The position numbers and the translations under genes were made by a program. The notes below the pieces were generated by a model that did not search any database, was not told the origin of the DNA, and saw nothing but the letters and a program-made list of their open reading frames with translations. Shown piece by piece: positions 10,617-23,881 of a DNA stretch of 64,000 nt (positions within the stretch are counted from its first letter, which is position 1; every line of letters starts with the position of its first letter). The DNA lies in NCBI GenBank assembly GCA_025531455.1, contig JAMYHL010000002.1, positions 1,426,001 to 1,490,000 on the forward strand. Reading direction: 5' to 3'. The stretch is from Apiotrichum sp. Y4204. Its lineage: Eukaryota > Basidiomycota > Tremellomycetes > Trichosporonales > Trichosporonaceae.

Positions 10617-13600
10617 GTGAGTCTTTTCCTCGGGCCTCCATTGTGCAGGAACAAGCTTATTTCAGTCCCGATCATCGCGACAAAGGTGGACGTGACTTCT
10701 CATCTTACGTGTCGTCATTTCGCACACATCCGGCTACCAATATGAACGGACAATAATTTTGCTTGGGATAAAGGGTTCTTTCTCACCCTGGGATCCGCAG
10801 TTTCCGCTTAGCCATTCCACGTTCACGAATTTTACAGTAGAATTATGAATCTCCGTCCTTTTAGTACACTAACCTGGCTACGAAACAGACACTGCGTGCC
10901 CGGCGGTGTTTCGAACTCTAAAGCTGATCCAGACTAACGTCAATGGTATCGTTTGGGTGGCCGTGCTGAGCCCAACTGAGAAATTGCCACAGAATGAAGG
11001 CCTGCACGTTCGAGCACTCCTTGAACCTCCCCTTGCTGATAAGCCGCAGATGAGATACTGAATAGCTGCACAACGGTCTATACCGTCTGTCGCCGCATAT
11101 CGGATCGGGATTGATGATTCGGGCCCACACGCCCACTGATTCTCGCCCGGCCAAACGCGACCATTGCAATATGTCGGAACTGACTTGGGAACCTGCTGCG
11201 GTCCCGAGCACGCCGAGAGCGGCCCGCTCCGTCATACTCCTCGGGTGACTGACCTGTGTATTGGGGCAGTGCATCCCGCCACCGATGCGGCCATGAGAGC
11301 GGCCCCCGATGAACCGCGGTTCTTCCACCTCCGGCGATCGGGAAGGAATACCGGACTGCGCCAACTGCTACCTGATGCCAAGATATCTGTAGCGCTGGTA
11401 TCCACCAACACCTGGCATGTGACATTGTGCACGCTCAGCAGGCATGGGTTCGAGACAAATTCCGCGTAGTGAGACGACGTGCGATTGCTCGTCGCGCATG
11501 TTGGTCTGAGAATGTGGGTGTGCGTGATAGTGTTGGTTCGAGAGAGTAGGAGTGGCGGGGCGCAGGAGAAGATGACAAAGGCTGAGGAACGGAACGGAAC
11601 AAGTATAAGAAGAACATCGAATGGCGAATACGGCCGGGAACAAGACGAAGAAAGAACAAAGAACTTCTCGGAGATCTCACTCTGTCTAAGCCATGGAACG
11701 TGGTTTTGGCCGAGAAACAGGTACGTAGAACAGGGGCAAACCGAAGAAGCTCCACGGCCAGGAGCGTTGGAGGATGTGTGTGAGGGACTGGAACACGGTG
11801 TTCTTTGCCCGGTCAGCCGAGGTGACGCTGCCACGGAACAAACAACCGACCATCGCTGCATGAGCCACATGACACGCGCAAGCACTCGTGGCTCCAAATG
11901 CGGACCGGGAGGCGTGGAAGGATCCGAATGCTGAGAGCTTGCTGTTTCATCCTTTACTTTCTGCGTCATTGGCCGTTCCTTCATGCTGTTGCGCTGTGCT
12001 ACCACATAGGCAATTGTGACCCAGCAAACCGACGGCAAGGTAAAATCGCAAGGGAGAACTGATAAAAGAAGACGCAAGAAAGCTGCAAAAATGGAAAACC
12101 AAAGTGGATAAAAGGATAATCAGAACTGGGATACACGACTCCATTGTGCCCAGCATCTAATTGAGTAACCGTGGTTTGTCTTCGCCGCATAATGGGCCTG
12201 TAGGTAGACTTATTGTTTGTTGTGGCGTTCGGAAGTGACAAGTCGATTGTGAAAATGGACCAGCCAGCCGGATGAGTGGACGCCGACGATGGACTCAAGC
12301 GCTTTGATCGCGTTTCCGTCAGTTGACAGTGTATCCTGCAAAATCGTTGACGTGCAGCGGTTGTCGCCATTGTCGGTCATGCGCGATGAGCCATGTTGGA
12401 TCACAATGCTCATGACACGATATGTGTCGCAACTGACGTTTCGAAGAGGCAATACTGCGTCCTCAGTAGGGTCCGTGCGGGGGATCCTCGCTGCTGACCT
12501 GTTGAGGAACAGCCCACTCTCATGACTCATTATCAGGTACAGGTTGCACGGACCGTCGAAGAGGCTCGAGCGACACGGAGTGCCCGAGCTCCGGTCAGAT
12601 AATTCGTCAACATCTGAGCAGAAGAGGGCGACTGATTTGTGGCCCTGTGGTGAGCAGCCCACGGAATGTTAGCTGTAACTTTACCTGAACGCCAACGGAG
12701 GTGGGTATCTGATACGGGCTGTGGAAAAAGGGAGTCATGAGATCCGCAGAGTCCAGCCCAGCGCCGGGAACCTTTCACTGGCACTTTTAGATCCCAGTCT
12801 TGTTAATGATCTATCAAGATGAGACACCTACTGTATGGTATAGCATGGACAGGGGCTGCAAGGGTATGAAGCAGAAATCTTTCCGTCCGACGTGTTACGG
12901 CTTTTGCTCTGGACCGGCTTTGACTACAGTACAAGCAACTCGAAGAAGTTTCCAACTCTATCCTTGCCTTTGCGTGTTTGCGGATTTGTCAGCCGCCAAG
13001 CAGCACAAGTTTGAGCCGCATACTGCGGCGCTCCAGGACGGCTCTCCGCACCGGCCGCCGCACAGCTCCAGGGCGTATTCAGACGATGGCGCTCCAAGTC
13101 AAGCCTGCACGCCGTGTATTCGGAACTACAACGGTGGCGGCATGGCTTGCTACTGTAATCGATTGCAATTCTGCCGCACTCCGCATTGCATGCACGGAGT
13201 GTTTCTCTTCCTTTCATCCGTGAGCCTTGGCATCCTTCGTCCTACACACCATCGCCACCGTCGTCGGCACGACCGTAGTGTCCAAGTCTCCTGACCCGGA
13301 GGAAGGCGGCACCGGTTGCCTCGGCAGCTTCCTTTATCTGGTCTGCGTTTTAGGGATTGAATGTTCGCGTTCGCACCACAAGGATTATTGAAAGGGTGCA
13401 CAGGGCACCTCTTGGCCAATGGGTTGAATGCATGGCTTGGACTTGAAAGTTGTGCTTACCATTTCTCCCAACGTCCGTGTAGAGTGTTCTTCTGTGCATC
13501 AACACTCCTCAAAGATCAGTTGTCAGTGACCGGCAGTGCCACCACACGGGTCAGCTCTCACCACGCCACACCTGACCGCACCATCTGGATTGCACTCAGC

Positions 13601-16600
13601 CAAGCGGCACTCAGCCACCGCCTCACCTCACCTCGTCGTTCCCCACACCGGAGTTACCAGGCCGTTCCTTGCCACGGTCTCCCACCGACGCCAACGTCCA
13701 AAGTCCAAAGTCAAAGGGCACTGCGAGGACACCCGATGAAACGTCGGATACACCTTCCGGCTGTGTCGTACATCGGGGATTTCTTTCTCTTTGGTCCAGG
13801 GCATCCTGCCGCCGCGGCATCTTGAGAGGTGGTATCGAACACATCCTGGTTTGCCAGACGCCATGCTGTCATTGAATCGCGCGTGTGGCGTGCGTGGCCT
13901 CGACTCGTGGAGATTTGTGTGCAAGCCTGAAGCCCCGGGTCTGGGGCAAGCGACAAAATCGCCACCATCTTGGCACGGTCGCATGTGCTGCCACTGTGTG
14001 TGGCTGGGAATCACCATCATGTGCAGGTTGGGTGGCGGTGGAATGGCGGTCCGGGAACTCCGTGCTGTTAATCTCATCTGGGGGAACAGGTTTAATTTCC
14101 ATCAGTGCTCACTTGAACATCTTCCATGTTTCTGGGAGGTCTCCATGCGTGGCCAACAGTTCTCCACATATTCCGGATCCACACTTGCAATGGGCGGGCG
14201 GGCAAGCGGGCAAGCGGCGAGTCCGCAAACAGCCAGCGATGACAGTTTCAAACCCAACAACCCCGTTTCACGTGTATGAACGTGGCGCGACTAGCGTGAG
14301 ATCGTACGCGGCATGCGAGTGCCTTTCATTGAGTGATCGGTTGTGCGGAGATAATGCTCCTGACCATTCTGGCGACCAGCGTTAACCTTGTCAGCGGCAG
14401 CTGGAATCACCAATCGTAAAAGTCGGTTCTTGCGATGGCACAGAACAGGAATCAGGACTCTTTGCTCTCCTGTCATTCCACCTGACAAGTGATCCCCGAC
14501 CAGGGGCATAGCAAGTCTCAATGCCAATACGACAAGTAGGGAACTCAACGGAAGCGAGGCTAGGGACACTGACTCAGGACTGTGGCTTATCAGCCACAGC
14601 CACTCGGAGATGCAACCGACGACGATTTGGCCGATGCGCAGGACACGGGTGTGTTGCGCTTACTGTTGAGGAGTTTTAGCAAGAGACGAATATGCCTTTA
14701 CTTTATGAGAAGATCAGTGCAAAATTGTCACCCAATGTGTCCGTCTGATGGAATCTGGTGTTGATCTGGTGTGGTAAAATGTCACCATATTGGCATGGCA
14801 TCGCATGCGACAGTAACCTGAACCGATCGAACAGTTGAACGAACAACGATGGCACCGTAAGTTGCAGTCCAAGAATGATGATGCCAAGTTGATTTCCAAG
14901 GATGATCACTAGTGGCTTTTCAAGAATGATCGCAAGCTGTTGTCCTCGCCATTGCACAGGTTAGAGCTGATCGAGTATCGTATAGTATGTTGACTTGACG
15001 ATGTCGCTGGCGCAGAGCAAGCGTAGAAGATAGACGGTCGTGCCGAGACGTGTTCCAGACATGGCGGCCGGACTCGCTGGTCGTATCGATCATCGTGTAC
15101 CACTTATTTCTGGGCCTACATGGCGCTCACCCACGACGCGCCCGGCACTTTTAGGTTTTGTCCCGGTCACAGGACATGCCTCGATTCGTCCACCGCATGG
15201 TAGGTTTCAGTGGAACTAGAGTCTAAGCACTCCTAGGTACCCGTACGTAGGCCGCCACCACAACCACCATGGCGCCATCGGTGATGAATGATGGCGTCTT
15301 GGCTGACTTGCTGTCATTCTGACGATGAACTGATGGCAGACCAGAACCAAACTCACTTCAGATTTGACCCGTTTCACTCAAGTATCGTTACGATCTCGGA
15401 TGATGACAACAGAGAAAGCCAGGTCTAGGTTCGATCTGGAGGGGTGCGTCGCGGACTGCTACAAGAGCATGTTCTTCTCCTGGGTCGAGATGGATAGGGC
15501 TGAGCCTCATCCATGGGTGCCGTATGCCGAAGGTCTGGTCGTTGAGGCCTAGTTCCACAGGCTTGATCGAATTCGCTACGCTGAACACGTCGCAAGCTTC
15601 AACTTCGGTCATGAGTCCCGTGGAATGCTTAGATTCAGATGGGGGATTGTAGACCTAACATTGGCTCTCAGGGCATATCTGATAGGAATGATGCTTCATA
15701 GTTCGCAAGTGAGGGCGCGTTGAATGGAGCTTTGATCAGTCGATTACTGCATCCGTCCTTTGCTCTCAGCCTCCGCCCGCCAACTTGCAGGCTGGGTGTG
15801 TTATCAATATGCACACGCGTTGGCATCCACCTCAGCCGCGGTCCGTTGGGTGCTGTGGACATGAAAATGGGGGCTGAGCCGAGATCCAAGGATCCAGATT
15901 GCCCATTGTCGACTGGCACACTCATGCCACGGACCATGCGGCTCGGCCAGGATGTCTATTGGATAAACGACCTCGGTGATGAGCAGCACACGCTAGTACG
16001 GGCCGGGCATGCCATCTCTGTCTTGGTGCCTCGCGAACAAGAGGCAGTTTGTGGAGATTCAGTATGGCAAGCCGAGAACAAAGCACTCACCAGAGACACA
16101 ATTCACCGATTTCGGTATCTGTTGTCCTGCGATCCTGTGAATTGTCCTAGGTTTAAAGTGCGTCAGTGGCAACCCGCCACCATCCGCATCCCCTTTGCCC
16201 ATCAACCTCCAGGTCTTCACGGAACTGGTCCCACACTTCTGTCTTCCATCCATCCACCATTCAAGTGAAACAGCTCGCTGTCTGACACCTCTCTCGGATC
16301 CTGAATAGGTGACGATTAACGCCGCCGACGCCTTCAACTTCGCCACAGCAGAGGCCGACACATTTGTGTCAGGCGCTACCAGGCAGGCGCTCGCGGGCGC
16401 ACAGCGGGGCACTCGTCGTTCGCGCGACTTTCCCCAGCACAATCTGTTGTCCTCCTGATCTGCCCGGCTCTCTGGTATTCAAGGAATTTGCCGTTTTGCT
16501 CACAAAGGTCTGACCCGAGAATGGCCCAAGACGCCACCAGTCAGGCTCACACATGCCGGCTACCCGTCCGTCGGGCCCGTGCAGTACTGAAGAACTGAAG

Positions 16601-17787
16601 AACGCCACTCAGCGAGGCGCCTGAGCGCGTAGAGCGCTCCGGGCGGTCTAGGACCAGACTCTAGTCAGGAGGCCCAGGAGGTTTGAACCAGGGTCCCTTG
16701 AAGCCCCATGGTCGCCATCTCGCCACTCTTTCCTAGACAGATGGAATGGCGCGCCCAGACTTACCCCCTGGCGTGCGGCACTCCATGGTGGTGGCATATC
16801 GCTGGAGGCCATTGACCGGACGTGCCTCGGTTGCCGTGGCGGTGAATCCAGCGGCAGGTGTTCACAATCAGAGATACCAAAGGTAAAAGTATTTGCGACG
16901 CAAGGGCCTTTTGATCCTTTTCACTTGTCCCACAGCGAGGCTTTCGGCCGGCGACGGCCAGCGGGGCTTGCCACCGGGATGAGCGTGGAATGGTATACCA
17001 TCGCAACAGGCATTGGCGGTTTGCAGGACATCTCCATTGACGTCGAGGCTGACGGCTGGGATGCCAGGGGATCTCTTGCTTTGTTCTCCTCTGCGCCGCC
17101 CCAGGGATCATACGTCCCCAAGACCCTTAGAGCGAGATGCAAACTTGGAACGTCTGTCGCAGGTTGACCCAGACTTTCCAGCCGATGCGAGAGAATACTC
17201 ATAAGGGCCGACTCTGCCGGCTTCCAATCCGATCCCCCCGTTACTCTGCCCCGTTCCCCTTCATCTTCCAATCTACTGATAGGGAACGAGCACTCCAATC
17301 TCCGATCTGTCACAACATCTACGCCGACGCACCGTGTAGTAGTGCCTCACCACACCCATCCCTATAACGACTTCGATGAACACATCGGCGTCATAATCAT
17401 TCGGTACGACAACTCTTTAACGCAGAGCAACGACACCTTTTGGGCGCACCTGTCTGGATATACATCATCTTCGGGAGTTGCCAGCTGACCGGGACGACAC
17501 ACTTCGACAGCATCTTGGGCAATATATTCACAACGTACTCTCACATCTCCTCAACTTCAACAATACCATCTCCTCGACTAGATCTAACGAAGTACCTCTG
17601 TCACGCCTGCCTCGCGGTATTCCGCCTTGTGTTCCATCAGTGTCGCTTCCCATCAGCCACTCTGTACCAATACCCCCTTACCTTCGGTCGTCCGGTCATA
17701 CACGAATACGGCGAAGTCGTCCCACTCGTTCTTCTCCCTCTCCTATCTCCACCATCCCTCACTGAACTCCGAGCGACTTAACCTTCA
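10617..17787. other. 7.2 kb stretch with no recognisable gene
   Basis: I find no conserved protein, tRNA or rRNA. The longest open frame (minus strand, about 11232-12077, 281 codons) has no recognisable domain and starts no plausible spliced model. A short plus-strand stretch at 16312-16458 uses C/G-ending codons like the real genes here and could be a gene remnant. The last 500 bases are pyrimidine-rich leader of the kinase at 17788. No terminal repeats or reverse transcriptase motifs were seen. Confidence 0.5.
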
Positions 17788-19387
17788 ATGTCCAACAACT
17801 TTACCACCACTGGCCGCGACCTTGTGGGGACAGTGATTGACAACGGCCGTTGGGAGCTCATCTCTATCCTCGGAGTAGGAGCATATGGCGTTGTATACCT
17901 CGGTGTTGATGTACACGAACGCGCACGGAATCCCCGCGGCCCGCACAACTATGTTGCCCTCAAGTGTCTCGCCCGAGTTGGACTTGACAGGCGCCAGCGT
18001 CACTTTCAGGCTCGGGAGCTAGCCCTCCATAAGCTGGCCTCCCGCCATCCCAACATTGCCAGTGTCCACAAGATCATCGAGGAGAAGGAATACACATTCG
18101 TTGTCCTCGATTACTGCGCGGGCGGTGACCTGTTTGCAATGATCACGGACCGTCAACGCTACGTTGGGAATGATGAACTCGTCCGCTCCGTGTTCCTTCA
18201 AATCATCGACGCCGTTGCCTACTGCCACTCCATGGGCATCTTCCACCGTGATCTCAAGCCTGAGAATATTCTCTGTTCAGCAGACGGGACCCGCGTATAC
18301 GTCGCCGATTTCGGCCTCGCCACCACTGAGCGCCTGAGCACTGACTTTGGATGGTGAGTGTGAGCGTGTGACAAACAACAATTTCATGAGAATGAGAACC
18401 TGGAGACGAATCGGGCAATGTGGCATGGACCCACATGTTCTTGTGCGGTCTTTGGCCTTCCCCTTATTTCTTTCTCTGTTTCCAGCGGCTTGAACACATG
18501 TCCGCGTTGATTCTCCTTACTAGTTTATCCGGAGCACTGTGCTGACGGAGACCAGCGGATCAACCTTTTACCTCTCGCCCGAGTGTCAGGGCGGCTTGTT
18601 CGATCCTGTCGACTCGTATTCGACCGCACAGGCCGACCTGTGGTCGCTGGGTGTAATCCTTGTCAATCTAGTTTGTGGACGGAATCCCTGGAGGCAGGCG
18701 TGCGCCGAAGACGACACATTCCGCGCTTACCTCGATGATCCGAGCGTGCTCTGCAACATTCTTCCTCTGTCCGAGGCGTCTTCAAGAATTCTTGAAGGGT
18801 TGTTTACGGCCAATCCGTCAACTCGCATTGGCCTCGACGAGCTACGCAAAATGGTGGTTGCTGCGCCCCGCTTCTCAACCACACCCCCCCGCCCTGTCCT
18901 CCCATCGCCTCCCCAGACCCCCTGCGTGGTCGACCCCTGCCTTTCTGCTATGGCCGCCTCCTCACATTGGAACCACGATGAATACCCCGAAGAAGCTGTT
19001 CCCAGCGCTTCCCGCCGCAGGACTCCCTCCATTGCTGGATACACACATTCGCAACAGGTGTCCTACACCTCCGATTCCGATGGCCGGACCCCAGCCAGTA
19101 CGCCCGGTCTCGTCGACAGTCTGGACTCGTTCTACTTGGGCTCTCACACCCGCAACTTTAGCAGCAGCTCTGTTGGGTCTGTGCCACCAACTCCTGAACT
19201 TGGTCCGACCTCCATCAACCCTCTGGTCCCAACTCTTGCACCAGCACCATCGTCCCGATGGGCGCACAAGTTCCTCCGCCGGAAGGCCTTGCTTGCCACA
19301 GATCACTCCAACCATAGTCACGACCATCTTCACCCCCGGGAGGATAGCGAGCTTGGCGTTCTGAATCCGACTTCATTCCTGTTCTAG
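17788..19387 (+). CDS. Ran1/Ksp1-like serine/threonine protein kinase
   Basis: Model: exons 17788-18353 and 18556-19387; 465 aa. The kinase domain spans about residues 22-290: glycine loop LGVGAYGVVYLG (28-39), ATP-binding lysine in VALKCL, catalytic HRDLKPEN, DFGLA, and an activation segment ending GSTFYLSPE. The SPE in place of APE and the CGS-T-FYLSPEC pattern match the fungal Ran1/Pat1, Ksp1, Sks1 and Vhs1 group, which signal nutrient state and control meiosis or pseudohyphal growth. The remaining 170 residues are low-complexity Ser/Pro-rich, probably regulatory. The acceptor at 18555 is chosen because it restores the C-G-S-T-F-Y motif in phase; the intron (202 nt) is long for this window. 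The precise orthologue within the group cannot be named from sequence reading alone. Confidence 0.85.
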
Positions 19388-19979
19388 CTGGCCTCCAAAC
19401 TGCAACCCATCCACCCAATACCACAGTTGGGACTTTCATGAAACGGAATACACCTCTCCTTTACCACCTTTCAACGCCCCTCACCCACACTCCCTCGCCC
19501 TCCGACAGCCATTCCCTCACCTTTAACTCATGGGATCCCTGCGAGCTACACACCCTCCTACTCAAATCGCCACTATATACATTTACTGGGTTTAACCCAC
19601 GTCTGTACGACAATTATGACGGAACAACTGTATCATTATAGACTATAGAGCATGTTGTCGATGCATTTTCCCGGTATCTCTGAAATTGTCGCCATATCAC
19701 GGTTCACATCGAACAACCCGCAGCCAGTTGGGACGCCGTGAGATTCTCAATGAGTCATGAGCAAGCAGAGATGTGCCTCTGAGAGTTAAGTCCCAAAATC
19801 GGATCCGGTCAGTGCTGCTGAAACGCAGAGCAATGTTGTCGAAAGAGGACAATCGCAAGAAGATTCTCACACTGGTTGAGATACAATAAGTGGAATACAT
19901 CGACTAAAATCGACGGAGGTACACCACTCTAGATCCACTGCAAACGGTGTACCTACATCCTTCCTGAGTGCAGCCCGCT
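19388..19979. other. convergent 3' intergenic region
   Basis: This region lies between the converging 3' ends of the kinase and the histone deacetylase. It should hold both 3' UTRs. No gene seen. Confidence 0.6.
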
Positions 19980-22187
19980 TCAATCCTGCTGCGGCTCGGC
20001 CGCCTTCTCCGTCGTTGCGGTCTCGTCGGCTTTCTCAGCCTCATCAGCCGGCGCACTTGCGTCTGCCATCTCCACATCCCCATCATCAGCGGCAGCTTGC
20101 GGATTGGATGCCACGCTTGATCCGACGTCAGCTGCCCAAGACTTGATATCGACAGGAGCAGCCTCGCTCGTTGGCTCATACGACGCATACGCCTTATCGG
20201 CGGGTGGCGCGGCGGGTGCTGTAGACCGTTGAGGCGCAGGTGTCGCTGATGGAAGGGAGGGCGCAGGAGTTGCGGTGGCGATCGGGGCCACTGACGACGG
20301 GGGTTCAGGGGCAGTAGAAGCTCCGCCGACTTTAGGCGACCTGGAGCGACGCCGCTTTGAACGAGACCCAGTCGAGCCCTCGCGGTGAGATTGACGATGC
20401 CGCCGCCCACCCATTCCCTCGTCCTCAGAATCGGATAGAGAGGCCTCATGCTGCTTCTCCTTATCCCATAGACGCACTGGGCGTTAGAAGGATCCGCAAG
20501 TGAAACCTACTTGGTCTCCGAATGTCCTTGTCTTCTTCATCTTCCATCTCGTTCTCGTCCTCATCGTCGTGAGCCAGTTTTGGTACAGCTAGTTGTTAAT
20601 TGGTGCTCAAAGTCATCGTGCTTACTGTGAATTTGCACGCTAGGAGCGCCGGTCTTGTCACGCAGCATCTCAAACACTGTCTGTTTGAGTTTGTCAAGGT
20701 ATTCACGAGTGTTGTGATCGGTCATGTTAGATGGCTTAACGTCGAGCTCATAATCGGGACCATAGTACTCGTAATACTCGTTGTTCGGTATGACGCCTCC
20801 GAGTTCAACACCGGCAGCTAGACCTGTTTCGTAGGCCCATGTACGCGAGACCGACTTGACCGTGTAGCCTCCACCACCGAGCATAAGGAGTGGAAGGTTG
20901 AACGATTTGATGTACTGGACACAGGCCGCGTGTCCGCGCATCGAGAGGTTGAACGAACCAAGGCGATCGCCGGACAACGAGTCTGATCCGCATTGAAGAA
21001 CGATGGCGCCAGGCTGGTACCATTCAATAACCTTCTGCATGACGGGGCGGAAGATGGTCTTGTAATTTTCGTCGCTCATGCCGTCTCGCAACGGAACGTT
21101 CACGGCGTAGCCCTTGCCTTTCCCGATGCCAGTGTCACGAACGTCGCCTGTACCGGGGAAGAATTCACCTAACGAGTAAGAGACCGTTCACGTATCTCCC
21201 ATCAACTCACCATACTTGTGGAAGCTGCAAGTCATAACACGGTCGGTAGTGTAAAAGGCTTCCTCTACACCATCACCATGATGAACATCAATGTCGACGT
21301 AGAGGACGCGCTGGTGGTAGCGCAAGAGCTCGAGAATACCGAGAACGATGTCTTGCGCGTCAGGATGACTCGCCGCAAATACTCACCGTTCACATAACAG
21401 AAACCGGACGCCTCAGCCTTTTTGGCGTGGTGAAGACCGCCGGCCCAGTTCACGGCGATGTCGCACTTGTCACGCGAAAGTCGAGCAGCGCCCTCTTACA
21501 AGTGTGAGCAAAGGCGTGCGGTAAAGATAAGGCAGAAGAGATACGTACCCATGGACCCTCCAGCAGAGATGGAACAGTACTCGAAAAGCCCGTCAAAGAT
21601 GGGGCAATCATCACCCACATTGTCTCATGGGTCAACGTCGCTGTTGTCAACTAGCACTTACATTTAACCTGCTCCTTCGCAAACTGGCTCTCGTTGTCGG
21701 GGTTGATGCGATACAGGAAGTCGACATATTCGTCCGTGTGAAACTGGGACATCTCGCGCTTTGTTGCTGGTTTGGCACGCTGCAACGCGTGAGCGGATAG
21801 ACATAGGACGCCGATTCAGGCAGCGGTGAGGCAGCGCTGCGTGTGCACTCACGAAGATCTCCATCTGCTTGTACAGCCCGTAGTTCATCACTAGGGAGTG
21901 GCACATCCTAATGCGGGTAGGCTTCATTGGATGTCCTGATATGATTAGTCAACTTCGTCGTTGGATGCTCAAACGGATCGCAGCAAGTGACTGACCAGGT
22001 CCATAGTGGTAGTTGCCGATGTCCGAATCAAAGAAATAGCACTGAGATTAGCAAGTTTCGGCAGCGCATCGACCATAAGCGATGAGATCGCCGCCGGTCG
22101 ACACATTCAAGTAGATGGCAGCATATGGGCATCACTTACGACGCGTTTCTTCGACTCGCCCATGATGGGCTCCACAATGCCTGACAT
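19980..22187 (-). CDS. RPD3: class I histone deacetylase (Rpd3 type)
   Basis: Model (minus strand, listed in ascending coordinates): 19980-20476, 20511-20588, 20626-21168, 21211-21351, 21387-21494, 21549-21623, 21662-21779, 21853-21935, 21996-22041, 22140-22187; 578 aa. It is a zinc-dependent deacetylase acting on histone tails in nuclear repressor complexes. Visible hallmarks are [13 protein letters not shown], active-site GGLHHAKK, zinc-binding [11 protein letters not shown], and [18 protein letters not shown]. The catalytic core (first about 390 residues) is very conserved. The last 180 residues change to acidic, then Arg/Ser-rich (SKRRRSRSP), then Ala/Pro-rich sequence, a tail typical of fungal Rpd3. 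Nine introns, several only 34-37 nt, interrupt it. A plausible complex partner (Sds3-like) lies 30 kb away. Confidence 0.95.
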
Positions 22188-22918
22188 GGTGAAGTCCGAA
22201 GGACGTGACTAGATTGGCTTTAGTGAAGCACAAAAGGTGATGCGATCGATCGTCGCTCGGGTGCCAATGATAGTGTAGCGGGGATATACGGAGTGTCACT
22301 TGGTTGCCGTTATGTTGTCCTGTTGAGTGATGATGGGTGGACAGAAAGACCTTAAGACTGAGGATGATGATGATGAGGACAATGTACAATGATGAAAGGA
22401 TCCATCCTTCCGGTGCATCCGTGTCGGTGATGAAATGTCTTTGGTGCCTCGGTATACCCCGTGAGAGAAGATTGTTCAAATTGTCCAGTTAATTGTTCCA
22501 CTAATGGATGGATTTTGGTGTAGCAATTAAAACTCCTATACAGTACTTGACATTTACATCAGGATTGATTAGAAATTGTTCTAGTGCATTAAGCGGCGGT
22601 GCCATTCCCGATTTCGCCGGATAATACCGTCTTATTAAACTGGCAGTTCACCACCGCGCACATACAGTACATATGCACATAGCCAGATCACCTTCCATCT
22701 CGATGGTCAGCCAAAGGTGGTCACACTGCCCTTCTTGCTCAACCTCAACAACACACATCCATCACATCCACCAACGGTACCAAAGCACTTCATCCCTCGA
22801 GCAACACAACAGAAGCGCCGTTCGCGCAATTCACACCGACACCCGCAAGCAGGCAAGACCGTCTTCGACCGTCGACTTTCATTTATTCAACTCCCTTTCA
22901 CCAATAACAGTCGACACA
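22188..22918. promoter_or_regulatory. divergent promoter of RPD3 and SPF27
   Basis: The 731-bp gap separates the divergently transcribed deacetylase and SPF27 genes, so it must contain both promoters. The SPF27 side is CA/CT-rich. No confident TATA element was assigned. Confidence 0.5.
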
Positions 22919-23728
22919 ATGTCGGGAGCCAGTCTTGACGCGCTGCCGTACTACGACAAGCAGGTGGAAGATCCCGGTAAGTAGTTCATGCCATTGTGAT
23001 GCTGGACCACTGGTAGATGACCTTATCCTTCCAACCAGGGCTGACTAGCTTAGCTATTAAAGCGCGTGCCAAAGCACTCATCGATGCCGAACTTAAGGAC
23101 ATTCCTCGACCCGCCGAGGATGATCCTCGCCTGCCGTCGGACATCGAGGTGTTCCCTGTGGGTTACCGACTCAAACGGCGCTGACGTATAGAAAAACCAG
23201 GCGCTGGCTTCCCTCTTGGCGAACTATGCGGATGAACCCATCCGCGGCATCGATGCGTCGAAATATGCCCCTCCAACCGTGCCCGAAACAGGGAGTGCCG
23301 AGGAGTATGCCGCGGCGGCCAAGCGTGGGCTGGTTGGGGAGGGTCACATGTCGTTGAGGTGAGTGTGGAATCTCCTGCCTCCAGCGAGGCGATAGCTAAC
23401 CTGCAGAAACGAGAACGTCAACGTAATTCAGACGTACGGCCCAAATGCGTGGTTGGTTCGCAACTACCAACTGAACGCCGAGCTTAAGGAGCTGCAGGCC
23501 GCACATGAGCAGCTCAAGGAAGATATCACTGAGGTCAACCGGTCCCGTCGAGTGGCGCAGGAGGAAGCAGGAGAGCATCTCGGGCGCCTGGAGAATCGTT
23601 GGGGCGACCTCGTCTCCTCTACTGTGCAGCTCGACATGGCGTGCATGGCCATGGAGGGTGAGGTTCGTGGCCTCCGCGACCGTGAAGCCAAGCTTCGCCA
23701 AGAAGTTGCAGAGTTGGAAGGGCAGTAG
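22919..23728 (+). CDS. pre-mRNA-splicing factor SPF27 (BCAS2 homologue)
   Basis: Model: exons 22919-22979, 23054-23157, 23192-23358, 23407-23728; 217 aa, the family's usual size. SPF27 is a core subunit of the Prp19/NTC complex that activates the spliceosome. The start MSGASLDALPYYDKQVEDPG fits the family's N-terminal DALPYYD motif. Later come the central NAWLVRNYQLNAEL segment and a C-terminal coiled coil ending VAELEGQ. Introns 2 and 3 are 34 and 48 nt. It is convergent with VMA7, whose stop lies 153 bp beyond its own. Confidence 0.93.
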
Positions 23729-23881
23729 AAGAAGGAACACGTATAGAGACATGCCCAGGGCATGTGTGTATTGTATCAGTATTAGTACCTGGATATTGGA
23801 TGAGCAAATGCTGTACATGTTCACAACGGTATCTAAAGAGAACACAGAACTCTCGAGGGGTCCACACGCGCACTGCCGTGT

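Noticed and set aside
11232..12077. 281-codon minus-strand open frame
   Set aside because: No signal, domain or plausible homology; composition is Ser/Pro/Arg noise and it lies in DNA that otherwise looks noncoding.
16680..16760. Possible minus-strand tRNA (box A-like and box B-like sequences)
   Set aside because: The boxes are too close together and the T-arm cannot pair, so no cloverleaf forms.
19980..20449. Overlapping Arg/Pro-rich frame antisense or out of frame in the deacetylase tail
   Set aside because: It is a shadow of the real low-complexity Rpd3 tail in another frame.
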